Shown here: positions 26,896 to 35,634 of the stretch, in pieces
How the letters are laid out: each line of letters starts with the position of its first letter
Numbering within the stretch: position 1 is the stretch's first letter
Assembly: GCF_900156255.1 (NCBI RefSeq)
Contig: NZ_FTMK01000003.1
Coordinates: 62,001 to 126,000, forward strand
Length of the DNA stretch: 64,000 nucleotides
DNA from: Paracoccus thiocyanatus
GTDB taxonomy: Bacteria > Pseudomonadota > Alphaproteobacteria > Rhodobacterales > Rhodobacteraceae
Reading direction: 5' to 3'
Notes under the pieces: model-generated
The model's input: only the letters and a program-made list of their open reading frames with translations
What the model was told of the DNA's origin: nothing
The model's database searches: none
Program-made: the position numbers and the translations under genes

Positions 26896-27711
26896 ATGCG
26901 GGACGTGACGGCCGGCGTCCTGCGCTGGAACGGCGCCGGCGCGGGTGGCGGCTGGCATCAGGTCGAGCCGCCACCCGCCCCCCAGGAATGCCCGGTGGCC
27001 ATCGTCGTCGACGGCATGAGCCAGGCGGTGCTGATGGCGACGCCGCATGACCTGCGCGATTTCGCCCTGGGCTTTGCGCTGACCGAAGGGTTGATCGCCG
27101 CGCCCGCGGATGTCCAGGGCTTCGAAGAGGCCGAGGCCGAGGCCGGCGGCTTTCCCGCGCGCGAGGCGCGGCTGTGGCTGCGCCCCGGCCTTGCCGCGCG
27201 CCTGGCCGAACGCCGGCGCAGCATGGTAGGCCCGGTGGGCTGCGGGCTGTGCGGCATCGACAGCATCGAAGCGGCGCTGCCGCCGGTGGTTCCCGTCGCC
27301 TCGGGCTGGACCATGCCGCCCGCTGATGTGGCCCGCGCCATGGCCGCGCTGGCCCAGGGCCAGGTCCTGCGGCGCCAGACCCCGGCGATCCATGGCGCGG
27401 CCTTCTGGGACGGCGCCCGCGCGGTGACGCGCGAGGATGTGGGCCGCCACAATGCGCTGGACAAGCTGGCGGGGGCGCTGGTCCGCGCCGGGCTTGCGGC
27501 GGATCGCGGCGCGCTTGTCCTGTCCTCGCGGCTGTCGGTCGATCTGGTGCAAAAGGCCGCCCGCATCGGCGCGCCGATCCTGATCGGCGCCAGCGCGCCC
27601 ACGGCGCTGGCGCTGGCCTGGGCCGAACGCGCCGGCATCACCCTGATCGCCCGCGCGCGCGGCGAAAGCTTTGATCTTTACACCCATCCCCGGCGCATCG
27701 CCGGAAGCTGA
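26896..27711 (+). CDS. fdhD: Formate dehydrogenase sulfur-transfer chaperone
   Basis: A 271-residue FdhD/FdsC protein needed to mature formate dehydrogenase. It relays sulfur from a cysteine desulfurase to the bis-MGD cofactor before insertion. The CXXC pair is in GPVGCGLCGIDSIE (about 110-123). RAVTREDVGRHNALDKLAG is the family signature, and SSRLSVDLVQKAARIGAPIL follows. It is called fdsC in R. capsulatus. It lies 4 bases after fdsA and 6 bases before fdsD, clearly in the same operon. Confidence 0.95.
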   Translation: MRDVTAGVLRWNGAGAGGGWHQVEPPPAPQECPVAIVVDGMSQAVLMATPHDLRDFALGFALTEGLIAAPADVQGFEEAEAEAGGFPAREARLWLRPGLAARLAERRRSMVGPVGCGLCGIDSIEAALPPVVPVASGWTMPPADVARAMAALAQGQVLRRQTPAIHGAAFWDGARAVTREDVGRHNALDKLAGALVRAGLAADRGALVLSSRLSVDLVQKAARIGAPILIGASAPTALALAWAERAGITLIARARGESFDLYTHPRRIAGS

Positions 27712-27717
27712 GGCAAC

Positions 27718-27936
27718 ATGTCCGACGATTCCAAACTGATCCGCATGGCCAGCCAGATGGCACAATTCTTCGCAAGCCAGCCCGACCGCCCCGCCGCCGA
27801 GGCGGTGGCCGCCCATATCAACGATTCCTGGACGCCGCGCATGCGGCAGGCTTTTGTCGACCAGATCCGCGCCGGGGTTCAGGCCGACCCGGTGGTGCGC
27901 GACGCTGCGGGTTTTGTCCGGCTGCCCGCGGGCTGA
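27718..27936 (+). CDS. fdsD: Formate dehydrogenase delta subunit
   Basis: A 72-residue small protein of the FdsD family (MASQMAQFFASQPDRPAAEA, then HINDSWTPRMRQAF). It is needed for active NAD-linked formate dehydrogenase and is thought to act in assembly or stability of the complex; it carries no cofactor motif. Last gene of the fds operon, 44 bases before rnr with no obvious terminator between them. Confidence 0.93.
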   Translation: MSDDSKLIRMASQMAQFFASQPDRPAAEAVAAHINDSWTPRMRQAFVDQIRAGVQADPVVRDAAGFVRLPAG

Positions 27937-27980
27937 TTTTTGCCCCTGCCACCCCGCGCGGCCTCGTGCTAGCGTGGGGC

Positions 27981-30245
27981 ATGGCACAGCTACCTTCCCG
28001 ACAGCAGATTCTCGACTGGGTGTCCGCCCACCCGGACGCCACCGCGAAACGCGACATCGCGAAAGCCTTCGGCATCAAGGGGGCCGAGCGGATCGAGCTC
28101 AAGCGCCTGCTGAAAGAGCTGGAGGCCGAAGGCCTGCTGGAGCGCCGCCGCCGCCATTACCACGATGCCGAGCGCCTGCCCCCGGTCACGGTGCTGCAAT
28201 TGCTGCCGCCCGACGCCGACGGCGACATCTTTGCCAAGCCGCTGGAATGGCAGGGCGAAGGGCCGATGCCGCGCATCCTTTACGCGGCGCTGAAATCCGA
28301 TCCGGCGCTGGGTGCGGGCGACCGGATCCTTGCCCGGCTGATCGAAACGCGGGGCGAAGATCACGACTACCAGGCCCGGCTGATCCGCCGCATCGGCACC
28401 GTGCAGCACCGCGTGGTCGGCATCTTTCGCGCCGCGGCCGGCGGGCCGGATGCCGGCGGCCGCATCCTGCCCATCGACAAGGGCCAGGACAAGGAATGGC
28501 AGGTGCGCGCCGGCGATGCGCAGGGCGCCAAAAGCGGCGAGTTGGTCGAGGCCGAGCAGGTCGGCCCGCGTGGCCGGCTTGGCCTGCCCATGGCGCGGAT
28601 CGTCGAGCGGCTGGGCGATCCGTCGGCGCCGCGCGCGGTCAGCCTGATTGCCATCCACCAGCACGGCATTCCCGACGATTTCCCCGACGAAGCCATGGCC
28701 GAGGCCGATGCCGCCCGCCCGGCGACCATGAAGGGGCGCGAGGATCTGCGCGCGCTGCCCTTCGTCACCATTGACCCGGCCGATGCGCGCGACCGCGACG
28801 ATGCCGTGGCGGCCGAAACGCATGATGACGGCGGCGCCACGGTCTGGGTCGCCATCGCCGACGTGGCGCATTACGTCCGCCCCGGCTCGGCCCTGGACCG
28901 CGAGGCGAGAAACCGCGGCAATTCCACCTATTTCCCCGACCGGGTGGTGCCGATGCTGCCCGACATCCTGTCGGGCGACCTGTGTTCGCTGCATCAGGGC
29001 GTGGACCGGCCGGTGATCGCGGTCAGGATGCGGCTGGACGCCCAGGGCAACAAGACCGGCCACAGCTTTCACCGCGGCATGATCCGCTCGGCCGCGAGCC
29101 TGGCCTATGAACAGGCGCAGGCGGCGGCGGACGGCAACCCGGACGACCAGACCGCGCCGCTGCTTGACGCGGCGATCCGCCCGCTCTGGCACGGCTACAG
29201 CCTGCTCAGGGCCGCGCGGCAGCGTCGCCAGCCGCTGGAACTGGACCTGCCCGAGCGCCGGATCGAACTGACCGAGGACGGGCGGGTGAAATCGGTGAAC
29301 TTCCGCGAACGCTACGACGCGCACCGGCTGATCGAGGAATTCATGGTCCTGGCCAATGTCGCCGCGGCCGAGGAGCTGGAGCGCCTGCGCCGCCCACTGC
29401 TCTACCGTGTCCACGAGGAGCCGACGGTGGAAAAGCTGGACGCGCTGCGCGAGGTGGCCGAGGCTTCCGGCTTTACCCTGGCCAAGGGGCAGGTGCTGGA
29501 AACCCGGCACCTGAACCGGCTGCTGGAACAGGCCGAGGGTTCGGAATTCGACGAATTGATCAACATGACGGCGCTGCGCTCGATGCAGCAGGCCTATTAC
29601 CACCCCGAGAATTTCGGCCATTTCGGGCTGGCGCTGCGGTCCTACGCGCATTTCACCTCGCCGATCCGGCGCTATTCCGACCTGATCGTGCACCGGGCGC
29701 TGATCATGGGGCATAAATGGGGCGACGACGGGCTGTCGGCGCAGGACATCGAGATGCTGTCTGACACCGCGCAGCAGGTCAGCGAGACCGAGCGGCGCTC
29801 GATGGCGGCGGAACGCGACACCACCGACCGCTACCTGGCCGCCTATCTGGCCGACCGGGTTGGGGCAGAGTTCACCGGCCGCATCAGCGGCGTGCAGCGT
29901 TTCGGCGCCTTCGTGCGGCTGGACGAAACCGGGGCAGACGGGCTTTTGCCGATCCGCGAGATCGGGCGGGAATATTTCCACTACGACCCGGATGCGCAGG
30001 TGCTGATGGGTTCGGAAACCGGGCTCGAGATCGGCATCGGCCAGCGCGTGACCGTGCGCCTGACCGAGGCGGTGCCGCTGACCGGCGGGCTGATGCTGGA
30101 ACTGCTGGAAGTCGAGGGCCGGCCGCTGCCGCAAGGCTCGGGCACCGGGCGCGGCAAGGGGCCGATGCGCAAGCGCGCCACCCAGGCCCGCCTGGCCGAG
30201 ATCAAGCGCGCGCAAAAGCGCCGGCGTGTCCGGCGGCAGCACTGA
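27981..30245 (+). CDS. rnr: Ribonuclease R
   Basis: A 754-residue 3'-5' exoribonuclease that degrades structured RNA. It has an N-terminal winged helix (about 1-70), cold-shock domains, and the RNB catalytic domain with DPADARDRDDAVAAE (about 263-277) supplying the metal-binding aspartates. YAHFTSPIRRYSDLIVHR is the RNB signature. An S1 domain (about 632-715) is followed by a basic tail (KRATQARLAEIKRAQKRRR). The start MAQLPSRQQ is chosen over one five codons upstream. It ends at a large palindrome facing pckA. Confidence 0.95.
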   Translation: MAQLPSRQQILDWVSAHPDATAKRDIAKAFGIKGAERIELKRLLKELEAEGLLERRRRHYHDAERLPPVTVLQLLPPDADGDIFAKPLEWQGEGPMPRILYAALKSDPALGAGDRILARLIETRGEDHDYQARLIRRIGTVQHRVVGIFRAAAGGPDAGGRILPIDKGQDKEWQVRAGDAQGAKSGELVEAEQVGPRGRLGLPMARIVERLGDPSAPRAVSLIAIHQHGIPDDFPDEAMAEADAARPATMKGREDLRALPFVTIDPADARDRDDAVAAETHDDGGATVWVAIADVAHYVRPGSALDREARNRGNSTYFPDRVVPMLPDILSGDLCSLHQGVDRPVIAVRMRLDAQGNKTGHSFHRGMIRSAASLAYEQAQAAADGNPDDQTAPLLDAAIRPLWHGYSLLRAARQRRQPLELDLPERRIELTEDGRVKSVNFRERYDAHRLIEEFMVLANVAAAEELERLRRPLLYRVHEEPTVEKLDALREVAEASGFTLAKGQVLETRHLNRLLEQAEGSEFDELINMTALRSMQQAYYHPENFGHFGLALRSYAHFTSPIRRYSDLIVHRALIMGHKWGDDGLSAQDIEMLSDTAQQVSETERRSMAAERDTTDRYLAAYLADRVGAEFTGRISGVQRFGAFVRLDETGADGLLPIREIGREYFHYDPDAQVLMGSETGLEIGIGQRVTVRLTEAVPLTGGLMLELLEVEGRPLPQGSGTGRGKGPMRKRATQARLAEIKRAQKRRRVRRQH

Positions 30246-30249
30246 AGAA

Positions 30250-30392
30250 GGGGGCTTTGCCCCCGCGCGTTCCGCGCTCCCCCAGGATATTTCGACACGA
30301 AAGAAGCCGGTGCCCATCCCGCGCCGCTTCTTTCGTGGAAAAATATCCTGCGGGGGAGTCGGCCGCAGGCCGGCGGGGGCGCAAAGCCCCCT
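30250..30392. repeat. Large symmetrical terminator region between rnr and pckA (variant family copy)
   Basis: GGGGGC-TTT-GCCCCC (30250-30264) and GGGGGC-GCAAA-GCCCCC (30376-30392) are each small hairpins and also complement each other. Between them AGGATATTTCGACACG..AAGAAGC (30284-30307) pairs with its complement (about 30327-30350) at 21 of 24 positions. The whole 143-base segment can fold as one long stem. It fits a bidirectional terminator for the convergent rnr and pckA. The ATATTT core is a diverged form of the GTATTT element. The rest of the gap, 30393-30460, shows nothing. Confidence 0.82.
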
Positions 30393-30460
30393 GGCGGCGG
30401 TGACGCAAGCGAAAGGGGCGGCCATTCGACCGCCCCCCGCTTTCATGTCCGGGCCTGGCC

Positions 30461-32059
30461 TCAGCCGATGGCGGCGGCGCGGACGTCGTCGTCGATCTTG
30501 TCGGCATATTGCGCGAAATTGTCGCTGAACATGCCGACCAGCTTGCGCGCCTGGGCGTCATAGGCGGCCGGATCGGCCCAGGTCTGGCGCGGGTCGAGCA
30601 GCCTGTCCTCGACACCGGGGACCGAGACCGGCACGTCGAAGCCGAAATTCGCATCCTTGCGGAACTCGACCTGGTTCAACGAGCCGTCCAGCGCCGCGGT
30701 CAGCAGGGCGCGGGTGGCCTTGATCGGCATGCGCTTGCCGGTGCCGAAGGCGCCGCCGGTCCAGCCGGTATTGACCAGCCAGCAGGCCGCGCCGGTCTTG
30801 GCGATCTTTTCCTGCAACAGCTTGCCATAGACTTCCGGCCGCCGCGGCATGAAGGGGGCGCCGAAGCAGGTCGAGAAGGTGGGCGTCGGCTCGGTCACGC
30901 CGACCTCGGTCCCCGGCGTCTTGGAGGTGAAGCCCGACAGGAAGTGATACATGGCCTGCGCCGGCGTCAGCCGCGCGATCGGCGGCAGCACGCCATAGGC
31001 GTCGCAGGTCAGCATGATCACGTTCCTGGGCTGGCCGCCCAGCGAGTTTTCCGACGCGTTCGAGATCTGCTCCAGCGGATAGGCGCAGCGCATGTTGTCG
31101 GTCAGCGAGTTGTCCTCGAAGTCCAGCTCCAGCGTGTCCTCGTCATAGACCATGTTCTCGATCACGGTGCCGAACTTGAAGCAGGTGGCGTAGATTTCCG
31201 GCTCGGCCTCGGCCGAGAGGTTGATGGTCTTGGCGTAGCAGCCGCCTTCGAAGTTGAAGATGCCGGTGTCGGACCAGCCATGTTCGTCATCGCCGATCAA
31301 CGTGCGCGCGGGGTCTTGCGACAGCGTGGTCTTGCCGGTGCCCGACAGGCCGAAGAAGATGGCGCTGTCGTCGGGCTTGCCGATGGCGTGGTTGGCCGAG
31401 CAATGCATCGGCATCACGCCCTTTTCCGGCAGGATGTAGTTCAAGAGCGTAAAGACCGATTTCTTGTTCTCGCCGGCATAGGCGGTATTGCCGATCAGGA
31501 TCAGCTTCTTTTCGAAGTTGAGCGCGATCACCGTTTCCGAGCGGCAGCCGTGCCGCGCCGGGTCGGCCTTGAAGCTGGGGCAGTTGATGATGGTGAAATC
31601 GGGCACGAAGCTTGCCAGTTCGGCCGCGTCCGGGCGGCGCAGCAGGTGGCGGATGAACAGCCCGTGCCAGGCCAGTTCGGTCACCACCCGGACATCCAGG
31701 CGCAGGGCAGGATCCGCGCCGCCGTAAAGGTCCTGGACGAAATAGTCCTTGCCCTTCATGTGCTCCAGCATGTCGGCATGCAGCCGGTCGAATGCCTCGG
31801 GCTCCATCGGGCGGTTGTTTTCCCACCAGATGCTGTCTTCCACCGAAGCGGTGCGCACCACGTGCTTGTCCTTGGGCGAGCGGCCGGTATGGACGCCGGT
31901 GGAAACCAGGAAGGTGCCGCCCAGGCCCAGCTTGCCTTCGCCGCGCTGGATCGCCGCCTCGACCAGCGCCGGTTCGAGCAGGTTGTAGTGGACATTGCCG
32001 AGTCCGGCGATCCCCTGGTCTTCAAGACGGCAATTCGGATTGACGCGCGATTCGGTCAT
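30461..32059 (-). CDS. pckA: Phosphoenolpyruvate carboxykinase (ATP)
   Basis: A 532-residue enzyme that converts oxaloacetate and ATP to PEP and CO2, the entry step of gluconeogenesis from organic acids. The kinase-1a P-loop is [14 protein letters not shown] (about 239-252) and kinase-2 is [22 protein letters not shown] and [21 protein letters not shown] are other family blocks. Length is typical of the ATP-dependent class. It is divergent from hprK, the usual alphaproteobacterial neighbourhood linking PTS-type regulation and gluconeogenesis. Confidence 0.97.
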   Translation of the reverse strand: MTESRVNPNCRLEDQGIAGLGNVHYNLLEPALVEAAIQRGEGKLGLGGTFLVSTGVHTGRSPKDKHVVRTASVEDSIWWENNRPMEPEAFDRLHADMLEHMKGKDYFVQDLYGGADPALRLDVRVVTELAWHGLFIRHLLRRPDAAELASFVPDFTIINCPSFKADPARHGCRSETVIALNFEKKLILIGNTAYAGENKKSVFTLLNYILPEKGVMPMHCSANHAIGKPDDSAIFFGLSGTGKTTLSQDPARTLIGDDEHGWSDTGIFNFEGGCYAKTINLSAEAEPEIYATCFKFGTVIENMVYDEDTLELDFEDNSLTDNMRCAYPLEQISNASENSLGGQPRNVIMLTCDAYGVLPPIARLTPAQAMYHFLSGFTSKTPGTEVGVTEPTPTFSTCFGAPFMPRRPEVYGKLLQEKIAKTGAACWLVNTGWTGGAFGTGKRMPIKATRALLTAALDGSLNQVEFRKDANFGFDVPVSVPGVEDRLLDPRQTWADPAAYDAQARKLVGMFSDNFAQYADKIDDDVRAAAIG

Positions 32060-32154
32060 GGCACCTTTGCTCCTGCTGATAGTCCGGGCCGGCAGCGGCC
32101 GTTGCGCGTCCTATAACACGGCATATCCCCGGCGAAAGCGCACATATGGGCAGG

Positions 32155-32186
32155 GTTAGCGCAATCACATGCAGTTAGCGCAATCA
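32155..32186. promoter_or_regulatory. Tandem GTTAGCGCAATCA repeats in the pckA/hprK gap
   Basis: GTTAGCGCAATCA occurs exactly twice (32155-32167 and 32174-32186), 19 bases apart, about 100 bases upstream of both divergent genes. Each unit is a partial palindrome around GCGC, resembling the TTAGCGCTAA-type site of LacI-family regulators such as CceR, which is known to control pckA in Rhodobacter. They are probably tandem operators. Confidence 0.55.
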
Positions 32187-32285
32187 TACGCCCGGCCGTG
32201 GCCTGGGCGTCGGAAATCCGTCACAAATGCCTTGGTGGCGGGGCTGGAAAACCGCCGGTTGAGGCCGCGGAAACGGGGGTGCGCG

Positions 32286-32714
32286 ATGATCCTGCATGCA
32301 AGCTGCGTGGCCGTCGGGCGCAGGGGGCTGTTGATCCTGGGGCCTTCGGGCGCAGGCAAATCCGGGCTGGCCCTTGAATTGATGGCCTTTGGCGCGGCGC
32401 TTGTGGCGGATGACCGGACGGTGCTGCGGGCCGAGGCGGGGCGAATCATCGCCGATGCGCCGCCCTCGATCCGCGGCCTGATCGAGGCGCGCGGCGCCGG
32501 TATCCTGCATGCCCGGCCGCATGGCCCGGTGGACCTGGCCCTGGCGGTCGACCTGGGCCGCCCCGAGCCGCAGCGCCTGCCGCCGGACCGCCGGCTGGAG
32601 CTTTTGGGCCTGTCCCTGCCCCTTGTCCTTGGGGCCGGGGCCGGTCATCTTGCGCCCATATTGCTGCAATATCTTGTCGCCGGCCGGGCGGACGGCGACA
32701 TGGGCGAAAGGTAG
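32286..32714 (+). CDS. hprK: HPr kinase/phosphorylase, short alphaproteobacterial form
   Basis: A 142-residue protein that contains only the C-terminal catalytic domain of HprK; the N-terminal domain of the Firmicute enzyme (about 310 residues) is missing, as is normal for alphaproteobacteria. The P-loop is GPSGAGKS (19-26), and LVADDRTVL and [23 protein letters not shown] follow, the latter being the HprK signature. It phosphorylates or dephosphorylates a serine of HPr, whose gene is three genes downstream. The start MILHASCVA fits family members. Confidence 0.92.
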   Translation: MILHASCVAVGRRGLLILGPSGAGKSGLALELMAFGAALVADDRTVLRAEAGRIIADAPPSIRGLIEARGAGILHARPHGPVDLALAVDLGRPEPQRLPPDRRLELLGLSLPLVLGAGAGHLAPILLQYLVAGRADGDMGER

Positions 32715-32722
32715 GCCAGACC

Positions 32723-33682
32723 ATGCCGACGGCGACGGATGCCATGGAATGCCAGGACGAGCAGGCCCAGCGGCTGGTGCTGATCACCGGCCCGTCGGGG
32801 GCCGGGCGTTCGACCGCGATCAACGTGCTTGAGGATCTGGGCTACGAGGCCATCGACAACCTGCCCCTGTCGCTGATCCCGCGGCTGCTGGACGGGCCGG
32901 CGCGGCCGATGCCTCTGGCCCTGGGTCTGGACGTGCGCAACCGCGATTTTTCGGTGGCCAATCTGATCGAGCTGATCGACCGGCTGACCCGGCTGCCGGA
33001 ATATGCGCCCGAGGTGCTGTTTCTGGACTGCACGACCGAACAGCTTTTGCGACGGTTCAACGAAACCCGCCGCCGCCATCCGCTGCGGGCCGAGGGCTCG
33101 CCCCTGGACGCCATCCGGGCCGAACGCGACATGCTGGCGCCGATCCGCGCCCGCGCCGATGTGCTGGTCGATACGTCGGACCTGTCGCCCCATGACCTGA
33201 AGGCCGAACTGGCCCGCTGGTTCGAGACCGAGCCGGGGCGGCGGCTGACGGTTTCGGTGCAGTCCTTTTCCTATAAGCGCGGGGTGCCGCGGGGCGTGGA
33301 CATGATGTTCGACTGCCGTTTCCTGTCCAATCCGCATTGGCGGCCCGCGCTGCGGCCCCTGGATGGGCGCGATCCGGCGGTTCAGCACTATGTGATGGCC
33401 GATTCGCGATTCGACGAATTCTTCCGCCGGGTGCGGGATCTTGCGCTTTTCACCCTGCCTGCCCATCTGGAAGAGGGTAAGGCCCACCTGGCGATCGGCT
33501 TTGGCTGCACCGGGGGGAGACACCGTTCCGTCACAATGGCGGAAAAAATGGCGGATGCGCTTGCGAAAGCAGGCTGGCAGGTGTCAATTAGACATCGGGA
33601 ACTTGAACGCCGTGAAAAGGCGCCGGCACCTGGGGATGATGGTCCTGTTCGGGCCTCTCGCACGGCTTTGGCGCAAGGGTGA
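32723..33682 (+). CDS. rapZ: RNase adapter RapZ
   Basis: A 319-residue nucleotide-binding protein of the YvcJ/RapZ family. The P-loop is GPSGAGRS (23-30), and [15 protein letters not shown] near the C-terminus is the conserved signature of the C-terminal domain. In E. coli RapZ delivers a small RNA to RNase E to control glucosamine-6-phosphate synthase, but those sRNAs are not known in alphaproteobacteria, so the target here is unknown. Position between hprK and the EIIA gene is conserved. AAGGTAGG upstream supports the ATG at 32723. Confidence 0.93.
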   Translation: MPTATDAMECQDEQAQRLVLITGPSGAGRSTAINVLEDLGYEAIDNLPLSLIPRLLDGPARPMPLALGLDVRNRDFSVANLIELIDRLTRLPEYAPEVLFLDCTTEQLLRRFNETRRRHPLRAEGSPLDAIRAERDMLAPIRARADVLVDTSDLSPHDLKAELARWFETEPGRRLTVSVQSFSYKRGVPRGVDMMFDCRFLSNPHWRPALRPLDGRDPAVQHYVMADSRFDEFFRRVRDLALFTLPAHLEEGKAHLAIGFGCTGGRHRSVTMAEKMADALAKAGWQVSIRHRELERREKAPAPGDDGPVRASRTALAQG

Positions 33683-33706
33683 ACGGCTGCTGCGTGGTGG
33701 AGTGAA

Positions 33707-34132
33707 TTGATCGGGATTGTCATCGTGGCGCATGGGGGCCTTGCGCGGGAATATCTCTCGGCGGTCGAGCATGTGGTGGGACCTCAGATCGGGATCAAGG
33801 CCGTGGCGATCGAGGAAAGCCATGACCGGGGCGAGAAGCAGGCCGAAATCTGCGCCGCCGCGGATGCGGTCGATTCGGGCGACGGCGTGGTCGTGGTCAC
33901 GGACCTGTTCGGGGGCTCGCCTTCGAACCTGTCGCTGATGGCTTGTGCGATGCGCAACCGCTCGATCCTTTATGGCGCCAACCTGCCGATGCTGGTCAAG
34001 CTGGCCAAGTCGCGCAAGCTGTCGGTGGCGGATGCGGTGACGCTGGCCAAGGATGCGGGACGCAAATACATCAACAGCTATGACGTGCTGCCCGCCGACG
34101 TGCTGCCCATCCCCAAACGTGCCGCTTCATGA
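33707..34132 (+). CDS. PTS EIIA component, mannose family (regulatory)
   Basis: A 141-residue EIIA of the fructoselysine/mannose family. The phosphorylated histidine is His9 in MIGIVIVAHGGLAREYL. VVTDLFGGSPSNLSLMAC follows. It begins with a rare TTG codon, since the only nearby GTG runs straight into a stop, so the protein may be made at low level. No PTS permease gene is near, so it probably acts as a regulatory phosphate acceptor from HPr. It overlaps the HPr gene by 4 bases. Confidence 0.92.
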   Translation: MIGIVIVAHGGLAREYLSAVEHVVGPQIGIKAVAIEESHDRGEKQAEICAAADAVDSGDGVVVVTDLFGGSPSNLSLMACAMRNRSILYGANLPMLVKLAKSRKLSVADAVTLAKDAGRKYINSYDVLPADVLPIPKRAAS

Positions 34133-34419
34133 ACGACCTGAGCAACGGGACCGTCACCCGCGAACTGGCGATCATCAACGAAAAGGGCCTGCATGCGCGG
34201 GCCAGCGCGAAATTCGTCGAAACGGTCGAGCGTTTCGATGCCAGGGCCACGGTCGAAAAGGACGGGATGAGCGTTTCGGGCGATTCGATCATGGGCCTGC
34301 TGATGCTGGCCGCGCCCCGCGGCAGCGCCATCCGCGTCACCACCCGCGGCGCGCAGGCGCGCGAGCTTGCCGATGCGCTGGCGGCGCTGGTCGGGGATTA
34401 TTTCGGCGAAGGCATGTAA
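34129..34419 (+). CDS. ptsH: Phosphocarrier protein HPr
   Basis: A 96-residue HPr. The PEP-derived phosphate goes on His22 in EKGLHARASAKFV, and the regulatory serine is in GDSIMGLLMLAAP, which corresponds to the Ser46 region of Firmicute HPr and is the site for HprK. Both sites intact supports a working kinase/HPr pair. Enzyme I (ptsP/ptsI) is not in the window. Last gene of hprK-rapZ-EIIA-ptsH. Confidence 0.94.
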   Translation: MNDLSNGTVTRELAIINEKGLHARASAKFVETVERFDARATVEKDGMSVSGDSIMGLLMLAAPRGSAIRVTTRGAQARELADALAALVGDYFGEGM

Positions 34420-34428
34420 GGGCCCGGC

Positions 34429-35040
34429 ATGGCCCGAACCTCTTATCACCACGGCAACCTGCGCCAGGCCCTTGCCGAAGCCACCGTGCGGCTGATCGAG
34501 GAAAAAGGTCCGCAGGCATTCACCCTGGCCGAGGCCGCCCGGCTGGCGGGCGTCAGCGCCGCGGCGCCCTATCGCCATTTCACCGGCCGCGAGGACCTGC
34601 TGGAAGAGGTGGCGCGCCAGGGATTCCAGGAATTTGCCGACCGGCTGGAAGCCGCCTTTGACGAAGGGCGGCCGCGGCCTTTGACCGCCTTTCTGCGCAT
34701 GGGTCAGGAATACCTGAATTTCGCCGCCCAGCGGCGCGGCTTTTACATGGCGATGTTCGAATCCGGCATCTCGATCACCGGCAATGCCGGGCTGGCGCAG
34801 GCGTCCGAACGGGCGCGCGGCATCCTGGTGCGCGGGGCCGAGGCGCTGTTTGCGCCCCTGCCTGCCGGGCGCCGCCCGCCGCCCGGCATGGTCGCCGACC
34901 ATATCTGGGCCATGAGCCATGGCGTGGTCGAGCTGTTCGGCCGCGGCAAGCCGGGTGCGCGCTCGCCCATCGCGCCGGCGGATATGCTGGAAAGCGGGGC
35001 GCTGATCTATCTGCGCGGGCTGGGGGTCATTTCCGACTGA
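34429..35040 (+). CDS. TetR/AcrR family regulator with WHG domain
   Basis: A 203-residue repressor-type protein. The helix-turn-helix is FTLAEAARLAGVSAAAPYRHF (about 35-55) and starts from YHHGNLRQALAEATVRLIEE. The C-terminal part resembles the WHG ligand domain (HIWAMSHGVVELF). Nine bases separate it from ptsH, so it may share that transcript. The downstream gap before the DUF2852 gene holds two palindromes that are candidate binding sites. Ligand unknown. Confidence 0.9.
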   Translation: MARTSYHHGNLRQALAEATVRLIEEKGPQAFTLAEAARLAGVSAAAPYRHFTGREDLLEEVARQGFQEFADRLEAAFDEGRPRPLTAFLRMGQEYLNFAAQRRGFYMAMFESGISITGNAGLAQASERARGILVRGAEALFAPLPAGRRPPPGMVADHIWAMSHGVVELFGRGKPGARSPIAPADMLESGALIYLRGLGVISD

Positions 35041-35047
35041 AGCCTTG

Positions 35048-35063
35048 GGCGAAAATTTTCGCC
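35048..35063. promoter_or_regulatory. Perfect 16-base palindrome GGCGAAAATTTTCGCC
   Basis: It lies 8 bases after the TetR stop. Being perfectly symmetric with an AT core and no trailing T-run, it looks more like a protein-binding site than a terminator, but either is possible. Confidence 0.45.
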
Positions 35064-35102
35064 TTGGCCTTGACGGCGGCGGGCTGCGCTCCATTTATGT
35101 AA

Positions 35103-35121
35103 ATGTGATTAACATTCACAT
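35103..35121. promoter_or_regulatory. Inverted repeat ATGTGA-N7-TCACAT before the DUF2852 gene
   Basis: ATGTGA (35103-35108) and TCACAT (35116-35121) flank TTAACAT, 15 bases upstream of the DUF2852 start. The surrounding 35095-35121 is very AT-rich for this genome. It is a plausible operator for the adjacent TetR protein and may overlap the promoter. Confidence 0.55.
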
Positions 35122-35136
35122 CGGAAAGGGACCGCC

Positions 35137-35601
35137 ATGAATACCGACTTCGCCCCGCGCCCCTCTGTCCTGGACCGGGTCGGCGCCTTGCTGGCCGGTG
35201 TCCGGGACTGGCTGGACGATCGCGGCAAATGGGCCTGGATCGTCGCCATGATCCTGGGCTTTATCGCCTGCTGGCCCTTGGGCCTTGCCATCCTGGGTTA
35301 CATGATCTGGAGCAAACGCATGTTTTCCTGTCGCCACCGCCATAATCACCATAACCACCACCACCACCGCGGCCATGGCCATGGTCACGGGCGCGGCTAT
35401 GCCGCCTCGACCGGCAACACGGCTTTCGACGCCTATCGCGAAGAAACCCTGAAGCGGCTGGAGGACGAGCATCGCGAATTCCTGGACTTCCTGCAAAAGC
35501 TGCGCGAAGCCAAGGACAAGGCCGAGTTCGACCAGTTCATGCAGGGCCGCAAGGAACAGCCGGCCGAGCCGCAGGCTGGACCGGCCGCACCGCAGGCATG
35601 A
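35137..35601 (+). CDS. DUF2852 membrane protein with histidine-rich loop
   Basis: A 154-residue protein of the DUF2852 family. One or two hydrophobic segments (about 31-53, WAWIVAMILGFIACWPLGLAI) are followed by a cysteine and a strongly histidine-rich stretch (about 66-90; HNHHNHHHHRGHGHGHGRG). The C-terminal helix includes FDAYREETLKRLEDEHREFLDFL, the conserved family block. The function is unknown; the His cluster could bind divalent metal, though many DUF2852 proteins lack so long a run. Probably controlled by the palindrome just upstream. Confidence 0.88.
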   Translation: MNTDFAPRPSVLDRVGALLAGVRDWLDDRGKWAWIVAMILGFIACWPLGLAILGYMIWSKRMFSCRHRHNHHNHHHHRGHGHGHGRGYAASTGNTAFDAYREETLKRLEDEHREFLDFLQKLREAKDKAEFDQFMQGRKEQPAEPQAGPAAPQA

Positions 35602-35605
35602 TGCG

Positions 35606-35631
35606 AAAAGGGCCGGGGATCACCCGGCCCT
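35606..35631 (-). terminator. Terminator between DUF2852 gene and gshA
   Basis: AGGGCCGGG (35609-35617) pairs with CCCGGCCCT (35623-35631) around a 5-base loop. On the minus strand it is followed by TTTT, so it ends gshA best, though it can also stop the rightward gene. Confidence 0.75.
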
Positions 35632-35634
35632 GCT

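Noticed and set aside
23658-26897. A 1079-codon frame opposite fdsA
   Set aside because: Antisense of a well-defined formate dehydrogenase alpha subunit; no recognisable motifs.
27990-30446. An 818-codon frame opposite rnr
   Set aside because: Antisense shadow with His/Arg/Gln-rich composition; rnr is unambiguous.
35330-35400. CATCAC-rich stretch as a CRISPR or tandem repeat
   Set aside because: It is the histidine cluster of the DUF2852 protein, with irregular codons and no spacers.
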